Of a stretch of 64,000 bases of DNA, positions 43,683 through 55,849 are shown in pieces. Each line of letters begins with the position of its first letter. Position 1 is the first letter of the stretch. Made by a program: the position numbers and the translations under genes. The DNA lies in contig CM047431.1 in assembly GCA_026168455.1 (NCBI GenBank), forward strand, positions 15,550,183 to 15,614,182, written 5' to 3'. Under the pieces are notes generated by a model. The model was not told where the DNA came from. It saw only the letters and a list, made by a program, of their open reading frames with translations, and did no database searches. Source of the stretch: Theocolax elegans (taxonomy: Eukaryota > Arthropoda > Insecta > Hymenoptera > Cerocephalidae).

Positions 43683-46095
43683 TTGCCTGACCGGGCTTCA
43701 TCATCTACTAACACTCCGTTCTCCATTTTTCATGTAAACATAAACCGCCTAAAAGCTCACTTTTCATCCATCGAATCACTAGTTCTTCCTTTCAATCACG
43801 ATATCATTGCTTTTTCTGAAACCTTTCTCACAGAACATGACTCCTCCGACATGCTGGGCCTTCCTAATTACACTTTACACAGACTGGATCGAGTTGGTAA
43901 GAATGGGGGGGAGTATTGGGGCTTATATCAAGAATAATCTTGTAGTCAGGCTTGTGGCTCACTCTGACCCCGTTTTTTCCAACTCCCCAGAGTTTATAAT
44001 ATTCCAAATTTTCAATAAAACTAGTTCTCTGCTTTTTGTGTGGTTTATAGGAGGCCTACAGCGGCCTACCCATCACAATTTTTGATTCATTGATAAATTT
44101 TTTACATACTTGCGACCAGATTGTTATCACTGGAGATTTTAACATTAACATGTGCAATAAAGATGGGGCGTCCGCTATGTTGGAATCCTATTTAGTCTCA
44201 CTAAACCTTTTTCTTGCTAAATCCGATCTTACTCATCATACTCATTCATCCACTCATTCATCTCATACATGGCTCGACTTATTTATTGTACGTAATCCCC
44301 CGCCAGTCTATAATTATTCAAAGTCACACGTTCCCTTTGCAGCAGGGCACAACTTTATTGTACTTGCGCTAGATCTTATTAAACATTGCCGGCTGTAAAG
44401 AGGATTTGGTCGCGCAACCTTGCTTGAATTGATCCGCCGGCGGTAGCTGCTCTGTTTTCCGATACATTTAATCGTCTTTCATCTCACTCTTGCACTACCT
44501 TTGTGTCGTCTACTTCATCAGCATCTCATACTTCATCTACGTCGCCTGGCCGTTCACTTTCTCCTTCACTTTGTACTTTGTTGCCGTCCTCGTCGTCCCC
44601 CATTCCCATCAACATCCTTCTTTCAAACCTTGTTTCAGCTATTCTACATACATTTGACTCACTCGCTCCCGCTAAACTAATCACCATTAAAAACGTCAGT
44701 AAATCTTGGATCGCCCCACACATTAAACACAATAATAACGCTCGCAACATGGCATATAAAAGGCATTTGGCCACTGGCCTGAGCTCGGACTATCAGATTT
44801 ACAAGGATCTTTGTAATCTTGATAGAAATGCCATAGACTCGAGTAAATTCATGCACTTTAATAACAAAATCGAATCTGCATCTAACCTGTCAAATCTGTG
44901 GAAGGAGCTCAGGAGCATGGGTCTCGCGTCTAAACCAGCCCAAGCACCTATCAACATTTTCTCACTTGATCAGCTCAACATTCAGTATGCATCTATATCT
45001 CATTCAGCCTTTCCTTTCAGACATACTCAACTTCAGTCTCTCATCTCATACTCTGACATCTTACCTTCATCTTATCCTTTAACTTCCTTTCACTTCGCCC
45101 CTATCACTCCACATAAAGTCATATCTACCATATCCAGGGTCACCTCCAAAGCCACGGGCCACGATGGAATTTCTGTTCCAATGCTAAAGCTTATAGCTTC
45201 CCAAATCGCACCCCATCTAGCTGAATTGTTTAACCTTTGTCTCTCAACTAGATCCTTTCCAGAGCCCTGGACTAAGTCTCTTTTCTTTCCTCTGGCCAAG
45301 TCGAGTAGGGTGATCTCGCCGTCTGACACTAGGCCCATTGCAAAGCTCTGCGAAATCTCCAAAATTCTGGAAAGTTAGTTCATGAGCAACTAACAGAGTA
45401 TCTAAATAGTAATAATTTAATTATTGAGAGACAAGCGAGCTTTAACCGGGGGCATAGTACTCAGACGGCTCTAATTGGTGTCTTAGATGATATTAGGAGA
45501 GCCGTAGACAAACGCATGATCACCATCCACATCCTGTTCGATTTTTCAAAAGCGTTTGATTCGGTACCACACGATTTATTACTTCTTAAATTGCGCTCTT
45601 TGGAATATTTCGATACGGTTATCACCTGGTTCTACCATTACCTAGGCATTGATTTTCCCACACTTCGACTATATATGCGCGGTTTTTCACGACTTAGACG
45701 CTACCAGAAATTTAAAACTACAGCGTTTATTAAATGCATGCGTTTGTTATGCGTGAGGAAACATTCCTTGGCGCGAACATGTGACACCACACCGTCTTAA
45801 GCTAGGATGGCTGTCGGTCGAGCTCAGGAGATCCGTTTTCTTCGGTACTAGTGCTTATAATATCACTTCGCATAAATCCCCTTCCTACATTGCCCGCCAT
45901 TTCATTCTACGCGATGCTTCATTTTCATCCCGTTCTTCCTCACGCCACTCACCCCTGTCCCTTTTTTATCTCCCTCCTAGAACTGAAGCCCTAAATAATT
46001 CCTACATAATCACTGCCTGTCGCCTCATCAATCACCATCCTTTTACCAACTTTGACCCTCTCCTTTTTGGTTCCTTTAAATCAGCCCTATCATAG
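43683..46095 (+). pseudogene. Internally deleted non-LTR retrotransposon, copy A
   Basis: Remnant of a Jockey/CR1-like LINE ORF2 (clade uncertain). The endonuclease part has FHVNINRLKAHF, SETFL, GDFNIN and a late GHNFIVLALDL block. An RT start follows, with GHDGISVPMLK, the motif PIAKLCEISKILE and motif A FDFSKAFDS near 45538. RT motif B and the catalytic YADD block are missing: motif A runs within about 150 bases into the C-terminal LGWLSVELRR region. Frameshifts occur at a run of seven G (about 43910) and elsewhere. It cannot make a working RT. Confidence 0.82.
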
Positions 46096-46116
46096 CAAGG
46101 GTTAGGAATGAAGGAA

Positions 46117-46351
46117 TCATCTGCCCTCCCTTACCTGATCTCCCGCCCTCAAGCACTGGCTATCCATCACTTGAGGGTTGGCTGGAACTCCTGACTCACA
46201 GTCATCCATCGTCAACTGTCGTATGGCGCTGCTCTTCTTCTTCTTGCGGCGTGAGCGATTATCGTCAGCGGCCTTTTGCTGCTCCCGTTCTACCTCACTT
46301 AGATCTTCTACGTAGTCAGCGGGACAGATATTGGTGGACGATCCCAGTGCT
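46117..46351 (-). pseudogene. Partial copy of gag-like 3' segment
   Basis: The minus-strand frame here is the same as the end of the gag-like frame at 49552-50106, including the basic RSRRKKKK stretch. It is cut off at 46351 by the duplication junction, so it is a by-product of the 3.43-kb duplication. Confidence 0.7.
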
Positions 46352-49300
46352 AACAATAAAAAAAGAAAAATTTTAAATTTTAATTTTAAATTATTATTAT
46401 TATTATTATAATTATTTTTAAATTTTTATTTTATTAGATATGGAGAAATTAATTTTGCACAAATGCATATTACTATAAATATTATTTTTGATTTATTGCT
46501 GTAAGACATAACAAGGCTAAAAATTATAAAATATACTTTATGTAGTATATATTTTCTGAAAATATGCGATATTTTTGAACTGAAATACTTCTCGATTCGA
46601 TTTTGATCACTTATCCACTTAATAAAGTTTTGTTTTTTTTAATAATATATATTTATTATAGCTATTTTTTAACATTTTTTAAGTAAAACAATATTATAAT
46701 TCAAGTTAAAAAAAGAAATAAGTACCGTAGCCTGCATCAAAATGTCATGAGCGTTATTTTTGTAGTTCGAGTTATATGTCTCTCAATTCAGATTCAAAGG
46801 TTTACAGCCATTAATAATAAATAAAAATACAACGTAAGCGAATATGAAGTCTTTATATTCCAATATTATCTAGCATTTTTGTACAATGTAAAATAATAAG
46901 TTAAAATAATGTAAGATGTTGGTAATTATTACGTAAATAATTAATTTTAATTCATAACTTTATATAACAAAATCGGCCAGACAAGCTAGATTCAGCACTG
47001 ATGAAGGAATTATTCACGTGACTCTAGATGTCTCTCTCTCTCTCTCTTTCTCTCTCTCTGGAGATCGGACATTTTTAACCTTACAATTCCTGATTCTCCT
47101 CCTTCGCAATGATGGTTGCCTGACCGGGCTTCATCATCTACTAACACTCCGTTCTCCATTTTTCATGTAAACATAAACCGCCTAAAAGCTCACTTTTCAT
47201 CCATCGAATCACTAGTTCTTCCTTTCAATCACGATATCATTGCTTTTTCTGAAACCTTTCTCACAGAACATGACTCCTCCGACATGCTGGGCCTTCCTAA
47301 TTACACTTTACACAGACTGGATCGAGTTGGTAAGAATGGGGGGGAGTATTGGGGCTTATATCAAGAATAATCTTGTAGTCAGGCTTGTGGCTCACTCTGA
47401 CCCCGTTTTTTCCAACTCCCCAGAGTTTATAATATTCCAAATTTTCAATAAAACTAGTTCTCTGCTTTTTTGTGTGGTTTATAGGAGGCCTACAGCGGCC
47501 TACCCATCACAATTTTTTGATTCATTGATAAATTTTTTACATACTTGCGACCAGATTGTTATCACTGGAGATTTTAACATTAACATGTGCAATAAAGATG
47601 GGGCGTCCGCTATGTTGGAATCCTATTTAGTCTCACTAAACCTTTTTCTTGCTAAATCCGATCTTACTCATCATACTCATTCATCCACTCATTCATCTCA
47701 TACATGGCTCGACTTATTTATTGTACGTAATCCCCCGCCAGTCTATAATTATTCAAAGTCACACGTTCCCTTTGCAGCAGGGCACAACTTTATTGTACTT
47801 GCGCTAGATCTTATTAAACATTGCCGGCTGTAAAGAGGATTTGGTCGCGCAACCTTGCTTGAATTGATCCGCCGGCGGTAGCTGCTCTGTTTTCCGATAC
47901 ATTTAATCGTCTTTCATCTCACTCTTGCACTACCTTTGTGTCGTCTACTTCATCAGCATCTCATACTTCATCTACGTCGCCTGGCCGTTCACTTTCTCCT
48001 TCACTTTGTACTTTGTTGCCGTCCTCGTCGTCCCCCATTCCCATCAACATCCTTCTTTCAAACCTTGTTTCAGCTATTCTACATACATTTGACTCACTCG
48101 CTCCCGCTAAACTAATCACCATTAAAAACGTCAGTAAATCTTGGATCGCCCCACACATTAAACACAATAATAACGCTCGCAACATGGCATATAAAAGGCA
48201 TTTGGCCACTGGCCTGAGCTCGGACTATCAGATTTACAAGGATCTTTGTAATCTTGATAGAAATGCCATAGACTCGAGTAAATTCATGCACTTTAATAAC
48301 AAAATCGAATCTGCATCTAACCTGTCAAATCTGTGGAAGGAGCTCAGGAGCATGGGTCTCGCGTCTAAACCAGCCCAAGCACCTATCAACATTTTCTCAC
48401 TTGATCAGCTCAACATTCAGTATGCATCTATATCTCATTCAGCCTTTCCTTTCAGACATACTCAACTTCAGTCTCTCATCTCATACTCTGACATCTTACC
48501 TTCATCTTATCCTTTAACTTCCTTTCACTTCGCCCCTATCACTCCACATAAAGTCATATCTACCATATCCAGGGTCACCTCCAAAGCCACGGGCCACGAT
48601 GGAATTTCTGTTCCAATGCTAAAGCTTATAGCTTCCCAAATCGCACCCCATCTAGCTGAATTGTTTAACCTTTGTCTCTCAACTAGATCCTTTCCAGAGC
48701 CCTGGACTAAGTCTCTTTTCTTTCCTCTGGCCAAGTCGAGTAGGGTGATCTCGCCGTCTGACACTAGGCCCATTGCAAAGCTCTGCGAAATCTCCAAAAT
48801 TCTGGAAAGTTAGTTCATGAGCAACTAACAGAGTATCTAAATAGTAATAATTTAATTATTGAGAGACAAGCGAGCTTTAACCGGGGGCATAGTACTCAGA
48901 CGGCTCTAATTGGTGTCTTAGATGATATTAGGAGAGCCGTAGACAAACGCATGATCACCATCCACATCCTGTTCGATTTTTCAAAAGCGTTTGATTCGGT
49001 ACCACACGATTTATTACTTCTTAAATTGCGCTCTTTGGAATATTTCGATACGGTTATCACCTGGTTCTACCATTACCTAGGCATTGATTTTCCCACACTT
49101 CGACTATATATGCGCGGTTTTTCACGACTTAGACGCTACCAGAAATTTAAAACTACAGCGTTTATTAAATGCATGCGTTTGTTATGCGTGAGGAAACATT
49201 CCTTGGCGCGAACATGTGACACCACACCGTCTTAAGCTAGGATGGCTGTCGGTCGAGCTCAGGAGATCCGTTTTCTTCGGTACTAGTGCTTATAATATCA

Positions 49301-49787
49301 CTTCGCATAAATCCCCTTCCTACATTGCCCGCCATTTCATTCTACGCGATGCTTCATTTTCATCCCGTTCTTCCTCACGCCACTCACCCCTGTCCCTTTT
49401 TTATCTCCCTCCTAGAACTGAAGCCCTAAATAATTCCTACATAATCACTGCCTGTCGCCTCATCAATCACCATCCTTTTACCAACTTTGACCCTCTCCTT
49501 TTTGGTTCCTTTAAATCAGCCCTATCATAGCAAGGGTTAGGAATGAAGGAATCATCTGCCCTCCCTTACCTGATCTCCCGCCCTCAAGCACTGGCTATCC
49601 ATCACTTGAGGGTTGGCTGGAACTCCTGACTCACAGTCATCCATCGTCAACTGTCGTATGGCGCTGCTCTTCTTCTTCTTGCGGCGTGAGCGATTATCGT
49701 CAGCGGCCTTTTGCTGCTCCCGTTCTACCTCACTTAGATCTTCTACGTAGTCAGCGGGACAGATATTGGTGGACGATCCCAGTGCTA
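46352..49787. repeat. 3.43-kb tandem duplication, unit 2
   Basis: Second unit. It differs from unit 1 by homopolymer lengths (for example the T run near 47467 and near 47512) and a shorter CT microsatellite. At its right end it continues into the remaining gag-like remnant, so unit 2 retains the original flank. Confidence 0.9.
47116..49530 (+). pseudogene. Internally deleted non-LTR retrotransposon, copy B
   Basis: Same element and same internal RT deletion as copy A. Here the endonuclease frame stays open from 47240 to 47833 because two T runs are one base longer than in copy A, giving a continuous YRRPTAAYPSQFFDS block. The run of seven G near 47340 still separates the N-terminal frame. 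Motif A is near 48973; the YADD region is absent. Confidence 0.82.
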
Positions 49788-51588
49788 ACACCGCAGATAC
49801 GCCCACCTCCATCTGCTCTAGCTGGGTCGTATCACCCGATGACAGGATATCAATTGTCCAGGTCCGGGATGTTCCTTCTTTCTCCATGAGTACTTCGTCG
49901 ATTTCCCGCACGGACTGGTCACATCCAGCGAGCGGGTCATCGATGGGCACCTCGAGACAGTCGGAAACCACTCCGACCACCTCTTCGGCAACACCCGACG
50001 TCGGCGTGTCTTCTCCCAACAGAACGCTCGGAGGCGACGATGGATCAACACCGTCTCCTACTTTCAGGCCTCGGTTCTGGTCCATCTGGGAGCCGAAAGA
50101 AGACAAAAGGTTAATTAGTCTTAATTAAAAGCAAATTACGAATAAGGGAGGATTGCCCATCCACTCACACCAAATGGACAACAATGATGCCGTGTGCGTC
50201 ATTTTAGACGTACTTGGTACGGCATCTGCCGATGTTTCCGCATCGGTAGCATGTTCGGCTCGGACAATCCGACGACTTATGACCGACTTTTTGGCATGTG
50301 AAAAACACGCCGCCAAAGTTGGTGCTCTCGTTCGTTGGATTCAATGCCATCGCCTGTGGTTGCACATACCTTACCAGGATTTGTGCCATTTGTGGGACAA
50401 GAACATTTTGCTGAGGCAGTTGAGAATTCGTCAAAGAACGTCTTTCTTTTTTGCCCGAGCTCTGTTTTTGTTGCCCAGGTGACTATTGAGAAACAGGTAC
50501 GTACGATACGGATTTCGAATTGCGAGCACTCACTCCATTATTCGATTTACCGTATCGTTTCTGAAAAATATTAGCGACGTTTGAGGTACCGTACACAGCG
50601 GCTGCTTCGTATTCGCTTGAAGGAGAGTTTGGCGAGTTTTTCGCACTTTTATTGCTCTTCCTCATAATAGTTTTCTTAGACTACTGTTTATCCGAATGAG
50701 AAGACTCATCCTTACTCTTTTCGGTAACAGTTGCCACTTTACCTGAAACTCGTGCTCCACCAATCTATTTCAGAAAAGCTTCTGGTACGAGCTTATCGCG
50801 CTTAACTTTGGAACTGGAGAATTTCGTGTTCCATGTTAAATGCTGCTCGTACTCACTACCATAGCTTGTCAAATCAGAAAAATTCCTGATTTGGCGTACT
50901 GGTATATACCTACGGTAATCTGGCCTCATCTGCGAGTAGGCCATCTTCACTTGTTGTTTTAATGAGGGAGGGCTTTTGAACTTATTTACGATTGCTCTGA
51001 ACTTTTCGTCATTTATGATACGGCCAAACTCATTGAGGAACTCGATCTCAAAATCACGCCAATCTCGAAGAGATGACTGAACTGTTCTATACCAGAACAG
51101 AACTGATATTGAGAACACATTGGACAGGGCACTGAACAGCCTGCAATCTGAGAACTCGTTGTCATTTCTGAAGTCGTGCAAACGGTTCAGAAACTCTTCC
51201 GCGTCCTTTTTGGTCTCACCATCAAAGGACATATTCCAGATCCGCAGCTCTCGTGCGCACCCTGTCCGATCGTGCGTTCGGTTATCGTCTTCACGATACC
51301 TTGGCCTGGCATCGTAGGAGTCTCTTTCCCGACGGTCATCTCCATTATCCGTCCGGTAACTCCTACGTCTACTGGTAGAAGGATTCCTATTCTCTTATCG
51401 GCCTTCAGCCGCCCTACGAGAATTGGATCTCCTACGAGTATGTTCGCGATCAGACTGATACCCACCGGACGAATCCGTCGGAGTACATTGATCGCAATTA
51501 GCCACAGCACGCTTTTCTCGAGGAGTTTCTCTACGTCTGTCCGACCTCTCTTTGTGACCTTGTTTTTAATTATTTCACTAGTTGTCAT
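49552..51588 (-). pseudogene. Broken gypsy-type gag gene
   Basis: Four minus-strand pieces in order. A basic Arg/Thr-rich start lies at 51588-51187. A Retrotrans_gag-type capsid domain lies at 51232-50765 (FLNRLHDFRNDNEF, ALFWYR-like and FLNEFG landmarks). A double zinc knuckle lies at about 50300-50200 (CQKVGHKSSDC, then CYRCGNIG). An acidic tail with a basic RSRRKKKK patch lies at 50106-49552. Frame changes between the pieces disrupt the gene. No pol was found downstream, where the deleted LINE adjoins it. It probably encoded the shell protein of an LTR element. Confidence 0.7.
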
Positions 51589-52369
51589 TCGAAACGACTA
51601 TTTTTCCAGGGAAATATATTTATTTTATCATAAGAAGGACTAAACAAATAATTTATGTTGCTACTAAATTAAAGTAATTTATTTCAAACTAAGGTTTCTC
51701 GATCTTGGTGAATAAGCCATACATTTAATTAGATGGCGACGTTTCGATGACTTTTCGTCATCCTCTTCAGACTATACCTTTATTTACAAAAACGAATACA
51801 TTTGATTAATTAACAATAATTATTAATTTAATTTTTTAGAATATTGATTTATAACATTTTACTTACTACTTGTCATTGAAATCTGTATTTAAGATAACAT
51901 TTTAAATCGTAGTATCACTGAGTCGTCGCACTAACAATGAAAACAAGGATAATGAAAACCAATGAACTTTATTTTGTTATATGCGCAGAAACTGAATAGT
52001 TGCGATGATTACCTTTATCTCCTTAAGAGCTCCATAATTCAACATTACTAATAAAATAAATACTTAAATAAATTGAAATACCATACACAAATTAATAACA
52101 CGAAAAAAAGAGCAAAAGCCGTCACGAAGAAAATATCACAGACGGTAGACTAAATTCAATCACAGGCGGTTTATATATATATATAAAACTATAGTCATGT
52201 GTTATAACACTAACTATACCTGTATATAAAGGCGCGATTTTTAATTCAAATTATATGTCAATTTCACTAAATTAAATTTCTATATGTATTGTGCATGTAA
52301 ATAATTAAATTAAACATCTTTTTTATTTATATTACGTCAACAATTTAAAAAAAATGTTTTTTTTATCAA
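51589..52369. other. AT-rich DNA flanking the Penelope-like element
   Basis: No gene. It contains the hammerhead-like motif at 51738-51770 and a short TA run at about 52170-52185. It may include the 3' flank or terminal repeat of the Penelope-like element. Confidence 0.5.
51738..51770 (-). ncRNA. Hammerhead-ribozyme-like core
   Basis: The minus strand reads CTGAAGA, then a perfect 6-bp hairpin (GATGAC/GTCATC) with loop GAAAA, then GAAACGTC. This follows the hammerhead core (CUGAUGA, stem II, GAAA) except for A in place of U at one conserved position. Penelope-like elements are known to carry hammerhead motifs, and RT of that type lies nearby. The strand that should close stem III is not seen, so activity is doubtful. 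Confidence 0.5.
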
Positions 52370-52384
52370 TTATGTCAAATATAA

Positions 52385-52740
52385 TAAAAAAAAAATTTTT
52401 ATTTACAAAATGTACTTATTACAAAAAAATTCAATTAACCAAAACTATGTGACAATATTTGACTAGAATTAATACTGTAAACAAAGAAACAATAATAAAG
52501 AAAAAATAATCATCACAATTAAAATTGTTTTTTCAGACTACTGACAATACCATTGTAATGTTGACTAAGTTTTTTCGTATCATCTTTTACATCTATCGCC
52601 TTTTCTTCCAACTTAATATGTACCATTTCAGATATCAGTCTTTTATTCAAATTATTTTCTCTTTCTAAAATTGAGACATCATCAAAATTAAAAGAATGAT
52701 TAAATAAAGTCATATGGTCATTAATATTTATGATGGGATA
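52385..52740 (-). pseudogene. Penelope-like endonuclease tail, inverted copy
   Basis: 64 open codons (about 52519-52713) nearly identical to the plus-strand frame at 54075-54269 (LFNHSFNFDDVSILE against LFNHCFNFDDVSILE). It represents the C-terminal part of the GIY-YIG-type domain. The linker that should connect it to the RT is reduced to frame-broken scraps at 52741-52914. Confidence 0.65.
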
Positions 52741-52914
52741 ATAAAATCGCTTTATCTACTAAAGTATACACCATAGCCCTCTTCTGCTGTATTGTATGAC
52801 ATTAATCAAAGTTTAGAAATCTACCTGAAAAAGTATATTTCCTGTACCAATTTGTAATAATTATTTCGAATTATTTCTAATTAAAGATCTCTAGAAAGTT
52901 AATAGTACCATTTA

Positions 52915-53780
52915 CTACTTTTCATGCGTAAATTGTAATCTACTATGGTAACTGTTAAAGGTTGTTAGCAATAAATCTAATTTATTTTCAGGTATACACA
53001 TTATAGTGTCATCAACATAACGAAAATAAAATAATGATTGAAAATCTAATTTGTTGATACACTCTTCCTCTAAGTCAGTCATTACTAAATTAGCAAATTG
53101 AGGGCTTACTGGTGATCCCGTTGGGCTTCCAAAATATTGCTGGTAATATTTACCATCCCATTTAAAAAACGTATTATACATTAAAAATGTTACAACATTA
53201 ATTATTTCACTAAGTGGTATATTATATTTATTTGATATTAAGTGGTATCGTTTTTCGATGCTTTTTATTAAAAGTTCAGTAGGTATATTAGTAAACAGTG
53301 AAACCACGTCTAAAGAAGCTAAAATATAACCAGGTGGTATGTCACAGTTTGTCACTTTCTTAATTAAGTCATGGCTATTTTTTACATATGATTTTGGCTT
53401 ATTTATGCTATTGCTGATTATACTGTTAGTAATCCTCGATAATTTATAAGTCGGGCTGCCAATACATGATACTATGGGTCTTAATGGTACATCTTTCTTG
53501 TGTACTTTCGGTAAACCATAAATTTTTGGTAAAACTGTATTTGTTAGTGTAAGTTCATTCTTATGATATTTCTTGTCTAGAAATCCCAATTCATTCCAAT
53601 TTGTTAATATTTTTTGTGTACTTTTTTGTAATTTGTTTAGTGAATTAATATTTTTGGCAACCGGTTTGTATGTGTTCGTATCAGAAATGAGATTTTGCAT
53701 TTTTGTTTTATACGTTATTGTGTCAATTGCAAAATTAAATACTGTAGCAGTAGTAGTAATGCTGTGGACCAAAATAGTAA
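52915..53780 (-). pseudogene. Penelope-like reverse transcriptase
   Basis: An open frame of about 285 codons with the hallmark motifs of Penelope RTs: PKIYGLPKVHK, LRPIVSC, SLDVVSLFTNIP, GSPTGSPVSPQFANLVM and the catalytic YVDD. It ends soon after FTHEK, where the thumb is lost. The frame formally extends to 53886, but those first residues are antisense to the plus-strand copy and are not part of the gene. The product would copy element RNA; this copy is truncated and probably dead. Confidence 0.85.
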
Positions 53781-53794
53781 AAAAAAAAAAAAAA

Positions 53795-54269
53795 TTTTGG
53801 TACTTTAAAATTACCATTCGTACCTGGTTTCTATGAAAAGGTAGAAAACACAATAAAACAACAATATATTCGACCGATTCCAACAATCTGTAACAGTCTT
53901 GACAATATCATTGTAAGGGGTAAAGAAAAATTAGAAAAAAATCTTGAGACTAATGTTGTATATAAAACAGACTGCAAAGATTGTAATGCAAGTTATGTTG
54001 CGGAAACTAAAAGGCAAATTAAAGAACATAAATTCAATACCAAAAAAAGAGATTCTCAATTTGTTAATGACCATATGACTTTATTTAATCATTGTTTTAA
54101 TTTTGATGATGTCTCGATTTTAGAAAGAGAAAATAATTTGAATAAAAGACTGATATCTGAAATGGTACATATTAAGTTGGAAGAAAAGGCGATAGATGTA
54201 AAAGATGATACAAAAAAACTTAGTCAACATTACAATGGCATTGTCAGTAATCTGAAAAAACAATTTTAA
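53795..54269 (+). pseudogene. Penelope-like linker and GIY-YIG-type endonuclease fragment
   Basis: The plus-strand reading gives the linker (FVPGFYEKVENTIKQQ), then a cysteine pair CKDCNASYVAET that corresponds to the Penelope zinc/GIY-YIG region, and the C-terminal tail shared with 52519-52713. It has no RT upstream in this orientation. The endonuclease would nick target DNA. Confidence 0.65.
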
Positions 54270-54623
54270 TTGTGATGATTATTTTTTCTTTATTATTGTT
54301 TCTTTGTTTACAGTATTAATTCTAGTCAAATATTGTCACATAGTTTTGGTTAATTGAATTTTTTTGTAATAAGTACATTTTGTAAATAAAAAATTTGTTA
54401 CATAAATCGTGAGCAGTAATACTTAATAAATATAAAATATTAAATTAAGTAATTACTGTCAGATAATTACAATAAAAATAATTCTAATTATTTTACTCAC
54501 ACACGAGTTTAAATAATTAATATTACAACTATTGTAACTTTGCGGCTGATTCACACAAAGTTACTTACTGTTAATTATTTAACTTACCAACAAGTCTAAA
54601 AAATTAACAATAGTTGTAAGAAC

Positions 54624-55428
54624 TGTGACAATGTGCTTCGCACATGTCAGGAACGAGCGATCGAATCCCTGGCGAACACCTACCTACCCGTGCAAGCTAT
54701 ACGAGTCCCTAGCTACACCTACCTACCCATATACCTTTCCCTAGCTACCTACCCGCACATCAGCTAAATCCTGCCTACCCTCACATACTAAAAACCCTTT
54801 CCCAAGCACGGCACACAAACACTGAGGTGGTCCTGGCGATGAGGACCTTGGGCGAGCTCAGATTATCAGGTGGGCTCCTGCGAGTCTGACACTGCAGGCA
54901 GGATACTCTAAGGGAGGCGATCACCAGGAAACCTCCAGGACTCTCCGAAGCCTCACAGGACAGCAGTCAAGGCGACGAGGCAGTATCCAGGCAGTAAGCA
55001 GGAGAACCGCCAACGCCAACCAAGATACAGCTGTAAACAAAATACTTAATGAGAACAAATACGCATTAAGAGGGTAAGGAACAAGGAAGAGGATAAACAG
55101 CAATAGGCACAAGACAAAGACAAGGAAATACATGTACAGCTCACGACCAAGTATTTACCTGGGGCCGTAGACGGAGCGGCTATCCATCACTGAAGTTGAC
55201 GTCATCGAGGAGAGAGGGGCGAGTCGACCCCAAGCAGCAATGCGGCGGTGGGTGAGTTTCGTACCTGAAACTCACACCGTACTGATTAGTTGAAGAAGCA
55301 AGACGGAACGAATTATTAGTTACCTGGAGGGAAGTTATACTGCATTTTAGCCAGAGCTCTACGGACGGTCGACCCGACGACAACGAGATATTAGCGTGCG
55401 AGTCAGATCGAGTACGAGTGAGCAAAGC

Positions 55429-55470
<42 letters not shown>

Positions 55471-55845
55471 CAGCTTTCCGACCAAGTGTCCCGGATTCCT
55501 GTAAAGGTTGGTGAAATTACCTCTCTCTGCTGACGGTACCGCCGTGTACCGTATAAAGTGCGTGCGAGCATCCCGTTCCTTCCCGTTCTTCCCCTTCCCT
55601 CCATACAGCGTATCCCGGTGTAACCGAAACCCGGCCACGTATCGGACCGTCGAGTGTAAAGCCGTTTTATATATTGTTCGGCTAAGATAACCCGCGTGTT
55701 ATCGTGAGTTTCTCGCGTAATAACGCGGCTGGCGCCCACCCACTATATTTGTTTATATGTTGTTTTAACAATAAATACTTATATTAATATCAACCAATAG
55801 CTGACCCTTATTAACCTGCACCCTGATCTCCAGTGCAGCGTTACA
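54624..55845 (+). mobile_element. Solo LTR (1.2 kb)
   Basis: Begins TGTGACAATG and ends GCGTTACA, and is flanked on both sides by GAAC (54620-54623 and 55846-55849), a 4-bp target-site duplication. It has a TATA-like GTATAAAG near 55549, a (GA)n run at about 55435-55468 and AATAAA near 55769. No internal retroelement sequence adjoins, so it is probably the product of LTR-LTR recombination. Confidence 0.75.
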
Positions 55846-55849
55846 GAAC

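Larger units (their letters stand above)
42913..46351. repeat. 3.43-kb tandem duplication, unit 1
   Basis: Runs from AACAATAAAAAAAG through AT-rich DNA, a CT microsatellite (43600-43626), a degenerate non-LTR element and the start of a gag-like remnant. It is repeated at 46352-49787. The junction shares only AACA. Confidence 0.9.
52370..54400. mobile_element. Rearranged Penelope-like element
   Basis: A minus-strand RT remnant (52915-53780) and a minus-strand endonuclease tail (52519-52740) are joined at a T/A run near 53780 to a plus-strand copy of the linker and endonuclease tail (53795-54269). The 3' segments 52385-52740 and 54045-54395 are inverse copies. Head-to-head, truncated, inverted copies are a known habit of Penelope-like insertions. 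Confidence 0.75.

Noticed and set aside
43905..43920. Programmed frameshift at the run of seven G in the deleted LINE
   Set aside because: The element is already defective, other homopolymers vary between its two copies, and no downstream structure was evident.
51738..51770. Active hammerhead ribozyme
   Set aside because: One invariant core base differs and the strands closing stems I and III were not found.
53781..53886. N-terminal extension of the Penelope-like RT
   Set aside because: These codons are antisense to the plus-strand linker copy beyond the inversion junction.
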